This document shows, piece after piece, positions 12,573 to 23,329 of a stretch of 64,000 nucleotides of DNA. Position numbers and translations under genes: made by a program. Each line of letters starts with the position of its first letter. Position 1 is the stretch's first letter. This DNA is from Tretioscincus oriximinensis. Lineage: Eukaryota; Chordata; Lepidosauria; Squamata; Gymnophthalmidae. Below the pieces are notes generated by a model, which made no database searches, had not been told where the DNA came from, and saw only the letters and a program-made list of their open reading frames with translations. The stretch covers positions 212,705-276,704 of the forward strand of contig JAJVDF010000169.1 of the NCBI GenBank assembly GCA_022410635.1. Reading direction: 5' to 3'.

Positions 12573-13062
12573 GGATGACTAAGAAGAAGAAGAACTGGGT
12601 TTTATATCCCACTTTTCTCACCTTTCAAAGGGACTCAAAGTGGTTTTCAAGGGTATTTTTTTGCCAAAAGGCTTACATTCTATCTTCCCCACCAGGCTGT
12701 GGTGTTTCCCATTTGTCTTGTTGCTGTCAGTTGCAATTTCTTGCAATCCATGCTTTCGAATAGCTGGGTTGGCTAGAGCTACAGGCTAGTAGAAGTTGCT
12801 CACCCCATGTCTGACACAGGGTTTTGAAACCTGATCTCCCAGATTGTAGACTAACCAGATAACCCCTTTGGGGGGGGGGGTGAAAACCCGTTTTTGGGGT
12901 GCCTCCTGTTTTTTTCTGAGGAAAAAGAAATTAAAAAAAATTGAAAAAAAATATTTTTTTGGAAGAAATTTCCTCATGAAAAACTGGGAGGCACCCCCAA
13001 GGGGTCATCTTGTCAGCCTAACAGAGACCATCTCCTTAGCGACTGAGCCATTCATGCTAGAT
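12573..13062 (-). mobile_element. tRNA-SINE family 2, split by a MITE
   Basis: In reverse orientation: the tRNA-like head at 13021-13062 (reverse complement of CCTTAGCGACTGAGCC), then, after the insertion, the head remainder and body (CTTTCGAATAGCTGGGTTGG at 12750, TTCTCACCTTTCAAAGGGAC at 12614), ending in a (GAA)n tail at about 12580. The 170-bp element at 12849-13018 sits between the A-box and B-box halves, so the Pol III promoter of this copy is broken. Confidence 0.85.
12849..13018. mobile_element. Foldback MITE with TA target site, copy 1
   Basis: An imperfect palindrome: outer arms GACTAACCAGATAACCCC and GGGGTCATCTTGTCAGCC, inner arms around GGTGAAAACCCG...TTTTTGGGGTGCCTCC and GGGAGGCACCCCC, with an A-rich centre. 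TA precedes and follows it. Copies 2 and 3 share the layout. The TA duplication fits a Tc1/mariner-type transposase acting in trans (inference). Confidence 0.82.
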
Positions 13063-13064
13063 CT

Positions 13065-13595
13065 AGAGAAATTNGAGATGTTTCACCCTTAGAATGTTAG
13101 TGATCCAGAATGAGGGATAATGTGAAGAGACCTTTTTTCTATTTAAAAAATCCAGAAGCATTATGGGTTGCAAACAAAATGGAAACCTTCTTTATCCAGT
13201 TTATATTGGATTGTCCCTTTTACTTGCTAATTTTGGTTGTTAAAAAGTCCCAACCCTCAGAGCATCTAACTAAAATTTTCTTTGCCATGACAGCTCAGTG
13301 GCACCGTAACTTTTCATCAATATATATTACGGTGCCTTTCCAAGGGAAACAGCTTTCACTCTGTGCAAGTAATAAACTTAATAGCAACTAACTTCGTTCT
13401 CATAGATTTTGATGAGTTTGGATAAATTATTTTGACAGAATTGTTCTTGTATCATTAGATGTCATACCCCAAAGACTACACTTTTATTTTGTAATTTACA
13501 AAATAATTACCTCTCGATGTTCAGTTTGGACTTGTTTATACTGGTTTCAAAAGAATAAGTAAAATTTAAAGACAAACCATCCATACTAAATGAAT
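13065..13595. other. Unannotated sequence
   Basis: No gene or repeat identified with confidence. The ORF at 13110-13391 is not recognised. Confidence 0.35.
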
Positions 13596-13599
13596 ACAA

Positions 13600-13770
13600 G
13601 AAGTAAGAAAAGCTCTGAATTGGGCTGCAGCCCATCTAAACTACCATTCTCTCTCATACAGTGGCCTACCAATTGCACCTGGACATTCCCAAGCAGAAGA
13701 CAGCAAAACCCTAATCTGTGAACTGTCCACCAAAATTCCCTCATCTCTTGATAGAAGCAATTGTATTTCT
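13600..13770 (-). mobile_element. CR1-superfamily LINE 3' end, diverged
   Basis: It matches the family block in reverse: GAATTGGGCTGCAGCCCATC, TACAGTGGCCTACCAATTGC and ACCTGGACATTCCCAAGCAG. The tail is degraded. Confidence 0.75.
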
Positions 13771-13976
13771 TTGCCTTAACATGCATAACTTCAAACTTGC
13801 TAAGGTTTGAATGTGTTTGCCACTTGATTGCTCATTCACCCAATGTCAAGAGATCCTCTGGAGTTATTTGAGAATCACTTTCAGTTTTTACTACCCTGAA
13901 AATATTCTGAGGATAGGACTCAATAGGATCTGTCATAGTATGCCCTAGCAAGCAGATAGTAAGCCCCTATTCAAAG

Positions 13977-14227
13977 AGCCAGTTTGGTTTAGTGGTTAGA
14001 GTGTGGGACTCTTATCTGGTAGTCTCCCGGTTCGATTCCCCACTCCTCCATGAAGCCAACTGGGTGACCTTGGGTCAGTCACAGTTCTTTGAACTCTCTC
14101 AGCCCCACCTACTCCACAGGGTGTCTGTTGTGGAGAAAGAAAGAAAAAAGCTTTGTGCGTCACCCTATGGTAGGCTGCCCTGAGACCTTCAGGTATAGGG
14201 CGGGATATAAATACAAATAAATAAATA
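13977..14227 (+). mobile_element. tRNA-SINE family 1, near full length
   Basis: Best copy in the window. The tRNA-like head has an A box (TGGTTTAGTGGTTAGAG) and a B box (GGTTCGATTCC) for RNA polymerase III. The body follows (CACTCCTCCATGAAGCC, GGTGACCTTGGGTCAGTCAC, GGGTGTCTGTTGTGG), and the end is GGGCGGGATATAAATAC with an (AAAT)n tail. This is the Sauria-type SINE of squamates. It needs a LINE in trans to move. Confidence 0.9.
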
Positions 14228-14229
14228 TT

Positions 14230-14610
14230 CCAAAATGTACAATAGAATAAAGCTCAATGCAGAAAGGGCTCATTTCCACAATGGTAACATCTTTGGCTTT
14301 TTCCACACAACGAATAAAACCTGAAAGTGATTGCAGATTTCATTCGCGGAGCTGGCGAGAGGACATAGGGATGATAATACCTCATATGTCAGCCAGCTGT
14401 GATTCTAAATTCCTGTGATGGGGCGACACACATCGAGCTGCACAATGGAAGAAGAGGCATTCATGCTGATGCCTGAAAGAATCAGCAGTCTCTCGTTCCA
14501 TGTGAATAGCAACATTTTTCTGAGTGATTATGTCAGCTCCATTAACCTGTGGAACAGAGTCATCATGATAATCCTATGATCATGGTAGGAAAACCTCATG
14601 TGCCTTTGTA
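14230..14610. other. Unannotated intergenic sequence
   Basis: No gene or repeat recognised. Confidence 0.4.
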
Positions 14611-14626
14611 TCACACTCAGATCATA

Positions 14627-14817
14627 TTCAGAGAAATAGCCGTGTTAGTCTAGTAGAAAGTCCAGCAAAGGAGCTAGCAGCACTTTGAGACTAACTTGAG
14701 AAAAGTGGGTGGCATAAGCTTTCGTAGAAGCATCTGAAGAAGTAGACATGTCTACGAAAGTTTATGCCACCCACTTTTCTCAAGTTAGTCTCAAAGTGCT
14801 GCTAGCTTCTTTGCTGA
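14627..14817 (-). mobile_element. Palindromic Penelope-like insertion 2
   Basis: Begins TTCAGAGAAATAGCCGTG and then folds back: the arm starting GCAAAGGAGCTAGCAGC is repeated inverted as GCTGCTAGCTTCTTTGC at the right end, with the CATCTGAAGAAGTAGACATG segment near the centre. The 12-mer ACTCAGATCATA flanks it at 14615-14626 and 14818-14829. Arms are about 70 nt. It is the same construction as insertions 1, 3 and 4 at an unrelated target. Confidence 0.88.
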
Positions 14818-14929
14818 ACTCAGATCATAGTTTTAATTACAGAGACAACATTTTCCTGTGCTGTGGTTAGCCTATGAATGGTTGTTAGTTCTAGATGCTT
14901 TCGGGAACTTAATGACTTGAATATAAGAA

Positions 14930-15385
14930 AAAAGAGCCAGAGTCCGTCCATTTCAGTATTCTGTCTCACACAGTGGCTCACCAATTACTCCTGGCCAGTC
15001 CGAAACAGAAGAAGGCAAAATCTTCACCTGTTCTCAACTCTCTGCAAACAGTACTTCAGGAATACTGCCTGTTGTTCCATCCCGAAGGCAGTATCATGAG
15101 ATCCTTCCAAGTGGCTATTGATCCATTTGGTTTCCATGAATTTGTCTAATTCTGTCTTGAAGCTATCCAGGCTGCTAGCTATCACCCCCTCTTCTGGAAG
15201 TAAATTCCCCAGACCAATGACCATCTGGGTGAAAAAATACTTTCCCTTGTCTGTCCTCACTCTTCTGCCCATCAGTTCCAAGGAATGTCCCCTGGTCCTA
15301 GTTCTGTGTGATAGAGATTTTTTCCTCTATTCTCCTTATCCATCCCATGTATAATTTTATACACGTTAATCTGATTACTTCGTTC
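14930..15385 (-). mobile_element. CR1-superfamily LINE 3' end with RT C-terminal coding
   Basis: The minus-strand translation at 15024-15281 contains RRVRTDKGKYFFTQMVIGLG and then SLDSFKTELDKFM, the end of a jockey-type reverse transcriptase polyprotein. Upstream on the minus strand, VYKIIHGMDKEN near 15350 continues the same protein. The 3' flank carries TGTCTCACACAGTGGCTCAC in reverse. Confidence 0.85.
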
Positions 15386-15389
15386 GATA

Positions 15390-16540
15390 ACTGTAATAAA
15401 ATCAGAACTAGTAAAGAATAGAATTATAGTCAGAGCAGAATTAGAAAGTATATATGCTGTGTTGCTTGCTTCCTCATATTTTTTCAAATCAGGTTGAATA
15501 GCATGGCTAAGTTACTTCCGTCAGTTTCCATTGTAGACCTGAGAGAGTGGTTCTGACAAATGAGAGCAAAATGGCAAATAAAAATTCACCTCTGATTACA
15601 CCAAATTAGACTTTGGAATATAGCATCCCAAATTCCAGCTTAGTGCAATCAAAAGACTGGTGCCAATTGCCACCTGTGCATACTCTCTCACCTCGCAATG
15701 CAAGTCATAGCTGAGAAAATGTTGCCAAGCTATTAGCCAGATGTCATAAAGTCAAGAAGATCCAATTATCATCTCCCTGTTAATTGGAATCCCCTGTTAG
15801 TTATGATACTATGCCTGCCAGAAGGGCTCTGAATAATTTACTTTCTCACACTGTCTGGCTGCTCTTAAGCCAAAGCTATTCAGGCAGCCTGCTGGGTCAA
15901 TGAATATTTACAGAGACATATTACGATAATTTCCTTAGAGAAGGCCTTTCAGCTCAAGGAAAGCTAGAGCTTTCAAGGAATGATGTTTCTGTGATTGACT
16001 AGCTAGACGCCCAGCTGAGATTAATAAAGCTCCTTCCTAAATGTAGGCTTTCTACTCAGCAAGGAAGTTCCTGTGTGGAACCTTCTGACTCCTTGTGCAG
16101 CAAGAAATAATTTCTGATGAACTAAAGCTCATCTTACAGGATTATATAGTTACAAGTATTTTAGCCCGTTGGTCAGTTTGGATATAACAGGGTCCAGCAG
16201 TGGACTGAAACTGGGTTAAAATGTGATCTTGGTCACACCTAAATTTTAATCCAGCTAGAGAAAAGGCATCAGAAAAATGATAAGCTCTTTTAAAACATCT
16301 TGCCACTTTGCTGCTGTGTTTTTTCTATCTTTTTGAAAGTGGATTGAAAGTGGATTGAAATTCAGACCCTATTATTATTTGTTTTGTTTTTTACTCCTCT
16401 AGTAAAAATGAGGCTAGCATCCCGAGGAAAGCGTTTGAACCTTTTCCAAGATGAACATGGAAGTTTCTTAAAGACAATGATTCATTCATTTGTTTATTTT
16501 TACATAGTCCTCTCATAATAGTAATGAATTTACTAACAGC
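15390..16540. other. Unannotated intergenic sequence
   Basis: Low-repeat intergenic DNA with no exon-like ORF. Confidence 0.4.
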
Positions 16541-16544
16541 ATCA

Positions 16545-16680
16545 GAATCACCACATCTAGGCTCATATAGAGACCCACCAATTGCTTCTAGGCATTCTCA
16601 AGCAGGACTTGTTCCTAACTAACTGCAAATGCCCTTTAGAATATTATATCTGCAGTATATTTTGCATAATGTTTCTAATG
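16545..16680 (-). mobile_element. Old CR1-superfamily LINE 3' fragment
   Basis: AGAGACCCACCAATTGCTTC and GGCATTCTCAAGCAGGACTT resemble the reverse-orientation 3' end of the family. Strongly diverged. Confidence 0.5.
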
Positions 16681-17239
16681 GTCGTTCTATATATTAATTA
16701 GAAACCCCTTAGAATAATTACAGTTGGGAAGAAGCATTTAGTAAAACTAAAAATCGAAGCTATTTATACTTACTTATCAGTACGATACATCTCTTATTAG
16801 CTTTTTGGCTAAATGCACTCCTGGATCTTTCTCTCTCACACACATAATTTTTCTGAGTCTCATCCCCAACAATTTTGTTCTGCACTTTCCTCACATGGAA
16901 ATATCTCCACGAACTTTAAGAACCATAAAGTAGATTTCTTGGTGGAGAAGACTCAACAGTCATAATGCATGTGGCTACCAATGATATCTACAAGGGTAGT
17001 CAGGGAGATTCCAGAAGCTAAATTTAAGTTTATAGACAGAAAGCTGAAAGACAGAATTTTTACTGTAACTTTTTCTGAAGTACTCAGTTAGGCAGGTTCA
17101 GCTGAAATATTTAATTGCACAGATAAGATGCTGGTGATGGAAGGAAGATTTTGTTAAGCAACAGAGAACTTTTTTAAAGTCACACTTATATCAGAAGGGT
17201 GAACATGCAACCATGTATATGTTCATACTACTTTGGAAA

Positions 17240-17420
17240 TTAACAAGAAAAAAGTAGGCAGCACAAGCATTTATAGACAAGTCTACTGCAGAAGCAAATA
17301 ATATCTGTTTGTCCCTGGTCAAAAATCCTGGAGAGATTGATAAATTTCAACTCCATTTGGCTAAGTTTGATGCTTTCCATAAAGGTAGATTTCAAAGAAA
17401 TANGCATGCTAGCTAACAAG
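17240..17420 (-). mobile_element. Old Penelope-like element fragment
   Basis: Antisense blocks match the young copies: GGCAGCACAAGCATTTATAG, ACAAGTCTACTGCAGAAGC, AATCCTGGAGAGATTGATAA, ACTCCATTTGGC and GATGCTTTCCAT, then AAAGAAATANGCATGCTAGC. It is diverged and not palindromic, so it shows what the parent element looked like. Confidence 0.65.
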
Positions 17421-17429
17421 TGGGTCTTT

Positions 17430-18975
17430 AGAGGCTTTAGAGTAGATTTCAGGTCATAAAAATAGCTATTTGGATGTATCTCCTCTCAGACCAAGGTCCT
17501 CAAGGAGACTTGAAAGTGAAAATGAAAATCTGAAAATCACCCCAAAGAGAAATAATGGGACACATGTGATAATGATCGAGAATTCAATTACCAACACATT
17601 ATCTTTCTGAATGTATGGTTCACCAATGACATATCTTAGGTCATATTCACCCATTATCGCAGGGCAAAGTTGGGCACCCCATTCTGGAATTAGCAAACTG
17701 AGGTTTCAGGATGCTTCAAAAGCCAGAAATGAAGATTGTTTGTGAGGAGTCAAAAAGATATGAACATCGTTGGCTGGAGAATGAGCAAAAGCCATTGATG
17801 AGCCACTGTGCAAAGGAGGAGAACGTGTTTATATTCAAAGCAAAGGGGGAAATTTGGAATATATTGGAGTATATGGATGGCATGGTAAAAGACCTGGAAG
17901 AGAAGCAATCATCAGTGCAGATATTTAGGGATTAAAATATTATGTATCTGAATTGGGGGGAAGAAGAAAAAAAACAAGCATTTAGTTAAAGTACTTTAAA
18001 CAAGTGTCAGCTTCTGAATATTTTCAAGAAAAGCCTCAAGTTGAGGGCACTGCAATGGTCTAACCTTTGATATTTACAACAATATAAGTCATTGTGGCCA
18101 GGTGATTCCATACATATTTTAGACATGAGTAGTTTCTGATCGCGTTCCTTTCATTTGCTTAGCCCACTGGAGGTCTCACCAAATGCTCCCGTTGCCTTGT
18201 TTGTCTTCACTCCCATATGCAATCAAAAGAAAGCTGTTGATCAATGGTGAGGCAACTGTTTACATTTTCTAGCTTAATTGTCAGACATCAAAAAACTATT
18301 TTACAGAACATGGAAATTAGGTCCGCAGAATCCAGTCTGATGCATTTTACTCAAAAACATGTTGCTGATTCCAGCAGAGCTTTCTTATCAAGTGCACAAA
18401 TGAGTCATTTCCTTTCCCCTGCAGTGAGCTCTTTGATTTTGAGTTTGTTGAAAATTATTGATTCAATTATACAATTACAGTTTTAAAAATGAGTAATTAA
18501 AGGACCTACCATCAGGGAATAGAAAGTGATTAATTTAAAAGAAAATTTCAATAATGCCCAGTGTAAGAATAAAAGAATAGCAAGACTATGGAAGTGAAAG
18601 CTTACAAGTTTTTGATAAATTAGTTCTTCTGTTCCCACTTGAAATCTAATGGAAAGAGATGCTTTTCCATCGTAAGACATTGTTGTCCTAACCCCTTCCC
18701 CACAACAGGGATTTATTCAGACAACCTAAAGTTTTAATCCCTGGAACAATTGCTGTCAAGATTGTCAGTACCACGTACTGAAGTATTTCAAAAGCTATTC
18801 CCTCCTCATATGAGAAATCATGAGATGGCAACTATTCTTTACATTTGTATTTGGAGGGGATAATCTAGCCAATTGCAGCACAGAAGTAAATGCTGCAAAA
18901 CAATAAACCTATCAGTAACCCAGAAAATTAGGGAGGCAGCACCAAACCAGTTAGTATGAGACTTTGAGATTAATG
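17430..18975. other. Unannotated intergenic sequence
   Basis: The ORF at 17711-17935 (74 codons, plus, charged and Glu/Lys-rich) is the most protein-like, but I recognise no family and see no splice context. No repeat is seen. Confidence 0.35.
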
Positions 18976-18978
18976 TAG

Positions 18979-19150
18979 TAGAAGAAGAAGAAGAAGAAGA
19001 AGAAGAAGAAGAAGAAGAAGAAGAAGAAGAAGAAGAAGAAGAAGAAGAAGAAGANAAGAAGAAGAAGAAGAAGAAGAAGAAGAAGAAGAAGAAGAAGAAG
19101 AAGAAGAAGAAGAAGAAGAAGAAGAAGAAGAAGAAGAAGAAGAAGAAGAA
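18979..19150. repeat. (GAA)n microsatellite, about 57 units
   Basis: An unbroken GAA/AAG tract apart from one N at 19055. It is the expanded 3' tail of the adjacent reverse-oriented SINE (TTC on its sense strand). Long GAA tracts can form triplex structures, and the true length may differ from the assembly. Confidence 0.97.
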
Positions 19151-19447
19151 CTTGGTTCTTATACCCCGCTTTTCTCACCTTTCAAAGGGACTCAAAGCGG
19201 CTTACAAGGATGTATTTTGCCCGAAGGCTTCCATTCTATCTTCCCCACCAGGCTATGGTGGTTCCTATGTATCTACTTGCAGTCAGTTGCAATTTCTTGC
19301 AGTTCCTGCTTTCGAATAGCTGGGTTGGCTAGAGCTACAGGCTAGTGGAAGGTGCTCATCCCTTCCCCACGTCCCACACAGGGCTTCGAAACCCCATCTC
19401 CCAGGCGAGAGACGGATTCCTAAGCGACTGGGCTATCCGTGCCTGTA
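19151..19447 (-). mobile_element. tRNA-SINE family 2, full length
   Basis: In reverse: the tRNA-like head at 19375-19447 (CTTCGAAACCCCATCTCCCAG contains the B box; GATTCCTAAGCGACTGGGC carries the A box), the body with GCTTTCGAATAGCTGGGTTG and CTTCCCCACCAGGC, and the 3' end GCTTTTCTCACCTTTCAAAG next to the GAA tail. Confidence 0.88.
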
Positions 19448-19774
19448 TGAGGCAGGATTTGAATTACTTTTGCTTCAGAAGGGGGGCAATTTTCTAAAAG
19501 GAAAACATCATGTTCTAGATTGCGTTTGATATTTCCAGCAAGTGCTGGAATTGTGTTTCATTGCAAAATAAAAATTATATTCCATCAGTTTGGTAGAGAG
19601 AGAAACTTATAAGAATAAAACCTAAAACTCTAAAATAGAAAATTCTAGCAACAATGGCATTTATATGATCTATAAAAATTTAATAGTAATGGTTCCTTTA
19701 AAAAAGGACTTATATGAAAGCAACTTTAGTTGGCTGGCATTAGCTATTATATGGTTTTTATATGGTTTTAGGCA

Positions 19775-20495
19775 TTTGTCGGGGTTCGCCATTAGTAATA
19801 TATTAATTGGCATAAATATATTTGATATAAAAATATACAAGCATTGGTCTCTAGAAGCACAGGCCTCATGTCTGCAAAATTTTTGGGAAATTCCCAGCAC
19901 AGGGTGCTGCAAGAGAGCTAATCTCTCTTCCTGCCCTGAAGCAACACCCATCTTTGCAATGTTTACCTGCACCCATTATCTCAAGGTGCACCCATTATCT
20001 CAGGAACCTGGCTTAATGGCATTAATCAACTGCCTGGAAGCTCTGAGGAAGTTCTGGCTATCACCTCTCCAGGAGGTGAACGACCGGTCACATGTCCTGG
20101 CAGCTACAGGGATCAATCTTGTACCACCCAAACCATACCCATATTTGGAGTTTCCTGACACAGGCTGCACCCCTTGGGAGGAGGGAGAAACGTCACACAG
20201 GTGTCACCACCTGGGCCCACCTCCGGTCCACCCCAAACCACACCTTCGGAACTCCCATTCTCTGATGTCTGTTTTCTTGTACATGCCTTCTGATTTGATG
20301 TCAATAAAAACCAGTGCACAGGGGTGCTCTGGAGGTTCCATAACCCACGTGGGCCTCCTAGATCTTGCCTCTTGATCTAAGCTTATGGCCTCTGCGTGAG
20401 TTCTTGATGGGAGTCAGATTCTACACGTGTCCGTATCCTGATGATCAGCTGCCTCCGATGTGCTGACACCTAATAATGTGGTAGCAAAACCCCCG
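19775..20495 (+). mobile_element. Candidate solo LTR of an endogenous retroelement
   Basis: A 721-bp GC-richer block lies between two copies of TTAGGCA (19768-19774 and 20496-20502), a possible target duplication. Its ends are loosely inverted (TGTCGGGGTT at the left, AACCCCCG at the right). AATAAA lies at 20303-20308 with GT-rich sequence about 35 bases on, as expected at an LTR R/U5 boundary. The ends do not give a clean TG...CA, and no gag, pol or primer site is seen. A 236-codon ORF (19665-20375) starts outside it and matches no protein I know. A tandem 18-mer (TGCACCCATTATCTCA type) is at 19970-20005. Confidence 0.45.
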
Positions 20496-20504
20496 TTAGG
20501 CACT

Positions 20505-21570
20505 GACTATTATTATTGGGATATCTAAGATTGCTTTTGTATGCAACATGGTAAAATGAGTCTCCTNATATGCCTGCTGACTCAACATACTGAGCAATGT
20601 AAAACTACACTAAAAAAAAACCAAATAAAAACCCAAAATGCATTTTAGAAGTGGTAGCATGTGGATCTTAATGTTCCCGTTTGTATACTTATCTAGATTA
20701 AAAACCAACTAATGCATTTTAGAAGTATATTTTCCAGGATCTTTAATGTGGATTAAAGTATCTTTGATGTGAATTTGAATACTAGCATGTGGGTACTATG
20801 ATTTCAAAATTACTTTTGAGCCATTTTTGTTGCTCTATACCTCAATTTCCTTTTTAGTTTTTCAAAATATTTCCAACCTAACAGCTACTGTATGAAGGTA
20901 AAGACATTTCTGAATTGAACTCCATTTATGTTTAATGTATTTATTATGCATCCATACAGGTATTTTGGTTCCATTACAGAAGTGGTGTGTCATTGTTTTC
21001 TTCAGGGAAACAGCAGAAACTGAAGTGAGAGCCTTCAGTATGCAAGAGCTACAGTGATTCTGAAAAGAATATATAAAAGCAAGCAGAACATGCTTTCATT
21101 TATATTTGGCATATTATTACTGGAAACAGTTGGAAATGCTGTGTTCTGGATTTCCTTGATTTATGAGTATAATTGTGGAAAATCCAAGAAAAAGCCTCTC
21201 TAACCAAAAAGAGAAAATGTGTGAGACGTAGTCCAAGCAGTACTACCCAAATATAAAAATATAATTATAAAAACAGAACAATTTACACCATATATGTCAT
21301 AAACTCATTACTACTAAAACAGGCCAATCCTAAATCCACACAGATTAAAATACAAACCATCCTATTATCTTGCAAACAACCACCTGTTTAGTGGCCCAGG
21401 TCCTTTTTTTTTTTACAAATGCTTTAAATTGTTGTACTTTTTATCTTCTGGAGATTGGAAATGTGTTTCATGGAAGATAAACTTAGCTAATTCTGAAGTC
21501 ACTGAAGATTTCCACAGTCATAATGCGATTGGCTTTATGAAATATTTCTCTTATGAAATAAAGCTGAAAC
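20505..21570. other. Unannotated intergenic sequence
   Basis: AT-rich, no gene or clear repeat. Confidence 0.4.
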
Positions 21571-21576
21571 TTCTGG

Positions 21577-22160
21577 GCCTCTTCAGTCCCGAAAGATGAC
21601 GTTTAAGAGGTGATCTTATTGAAGTGTATAAAATCATGCATAGGATGGATAAGGCAAATAAAGAAAAAAAATCCCTATCACATAACACTAAGAGTGCATT
21701 CCTTGAAACTGATGGGCAGAAGAGTTGGGACAGATAAAGGAAAGCATTTTTTCACCCAGAGGGTCATTGGCCTGTGGAATTTATTTCTAGAAGAGAAGAA
21801 GAAGAAGAAGAACTTGGTTCTTATACCCGGCTTTTCTCACCTTTCAAAGGGACTCAAAGCGGCTTACAAGGCTATTTTGCCCGAAGGCTCACATTCTATC
21901 TTCCCCACCAGACTCTGGTGGTTCCCATGTATCTACTTGAAGTCAGTTGCAATTTCTTGTAATTCATGCTTTCGAATAGCTGGGTTGGCTAGAGCTACAG
22001 GCTAGTGGAAGGTGCTCACCCCTCCCCACTTCCAACACAGGGCTTCGAAACCCGATCTCCCAGGCGAGAGACGAATTCCTAAGCAACTGAGCTAGCATTC
22101 TGGATAGCTGTAAGACAGGAATAGATAAGTTCATGAAAGCCAAGGGTACAAATAGCTACT
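21577..22160 (+). mobile_element. CR1-superfamily LINE 3' end, split by a SINE
   Basis: Plus-strand coding for the reverse-transcriptase C-terminus: GDLIEVYKIMHRMDK near 21615, RRVGTDKGKHFFTQRVIGLW near 21720-21780, then a break at the SINE (21795-22098), resuming with CTGGATAGCTGTAAGACAGG (the SLDSFKTGLDKF part). The nested order dates the SINE as younger. Confidence 0.85.
21795..22098 (-). mobile_element. tRNA-SINE family 2 nested in a LINE
   Basis: Near full length in reverse: a short (GAA)n tail at 21795-21812, body CTTTTCTCACCTTTCAAAGG, and head GCTTCGAAACCCGATCTCCC and CCTAAGCAACTGAGCTAGC. It interrupts the LINE coding sequence. Confidence 0.88.
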
Positions 22161-22599
22161 AGGTTTTAATATAATTGTTTTAGGATGAGTTTATGAGACA
22201 TATAGAATAAATGGTTCTGCTTTTTATAATTATATTTTTATATTTGTTTGGATCACACTTCAGACATTTTCTCTTTTTGATTTGAGAGGCCTTTTTCTTG
22301 GATTTGTTCTTGACTGGATTTTTATTGCTATAAATTGTGGCAGCATTGACCAACTCTATTTTTATTACACCTGGTCAGAAAAACATTGTGAAGTGAACAT
22401 TCTTGGGTTTTATTAATATCAAGAGTTTTCCTCAGCAATTCTAGGCTTAAATAGATTTTTGTACTGAAAGGAAGGAGAGAGTGGGGTATTCCTACTTTTG
22501 TTCAGGAAAAAAACAAAACACAGATCAGGAATACTGAAAGGAAACTTCTGAGAGCAATCAACAAATAGATTAGTGCAAGAGATGGCAAATTCTTCTTTG

Positions 22600-22715
22600 A
22601 TAGTAGAAGCAGAAGCTAGGCAGCCATCTATCTGGGTGGTTTAGTGAATCTTGCATCGAGGAGGGAGTTGGATCTGATGACCTTGGAGGTCCTTCCCAAT
22701 CCTATGGGTCTATCT
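22600..22715 (+). mobile_element. CR1 LINE 3' end
   Basis: GGCAGCCATCTATCTGGG, GGTTTAGTGAATCTTGCATC, GGAGTTGGATCTGATGACC and TTGGAGGTCCTTCCCAATCC form the usual CR1 3' untranslated signature. The ATTCTATG tail is lost. Confidence 0.82.
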
Positions 22716-22936
22716 GCCCTGAGCCTTATTCTGGAATATCTCTCCAAAAAAGAGTGTGCCATCTATGTGACTGTGTGGACAATGTCTTGGCACCAAACAA
22801 GGCCTGCCATAAACTTCACTAACATGTGGGTGGCAAGTCCCTTTTCAAAGATATATCAAAGGAAAAAGGCTCAGTAGGGCCTATGATTTTAGGAGTCTTT
22901 GAGTCTATTAATCAGCTCAACTAAGGTGTCAACTAA

Positions 22937-23299
22937 GGCTGCTTGCACACAGCATATTTCTAACTCGATCGGAGCGAGACGAGGAAGACTACAGCACACG
23001 TATTAAGCATCACTGAGCAGTCGTCCCGCAGTAAACACTATCCTCTCCCATCTGTGGCTTAATGTGTGCGTGTGCACAAATTTGACGCAAAAGGATGAAA
23101 CAACCGAGAGCGTGGCAGTTGTTTCTATAGGCTGTTGTAAGTATAAAAACAAATAGCCTCGGGCTGCGTGCGACGATATTGAGCAGCGATGTGTGGTATT
23201 AGCCATGGAATATAAACGTTTTGTCTGCACGGACACACGATTGCTATATTCCAGAATATAATTTTATTCCGGTTTTTACATCGTGGTGTGCACACAGCC
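22937..23299. mobile_element. Harbinger-like non-autonomous DNA element (TAA target site)
   Basis: The ends GGCTGCTTGCACACAGC and GTGGTGTGCACACAGCC are inverted repeats, and TAA lies directly outside both (22934-22936 and 23300-23302), as expected for PIF/Harbinger. The 363-bp interior is unusually rich in CpG for this AT-rich region and has no transposase. Confidence 0.72.
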
Positions 23300-23329
23300 T
23301 AAGTGTGTAGCAGAAGTGAAAAAAGCAAA

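Noticed and set aside
13977..14060. Free-standing tRNA gene
   Set aside because: A and B boxes are present, but the sequence continues into the SINE body and lacks a proper acceptor stem.
18951..19178. Poly-Leu/Phe ORF
   Set aside because: Translation of the GAA/TTC tract.
19665..20375. 236-codon ORF as a host gene
   Set aside because: No domain or codon pattern recognised. It runs from AT-rich flank into an LTR-like block, contains a repeated 18-mer and has no splice or promoter context.
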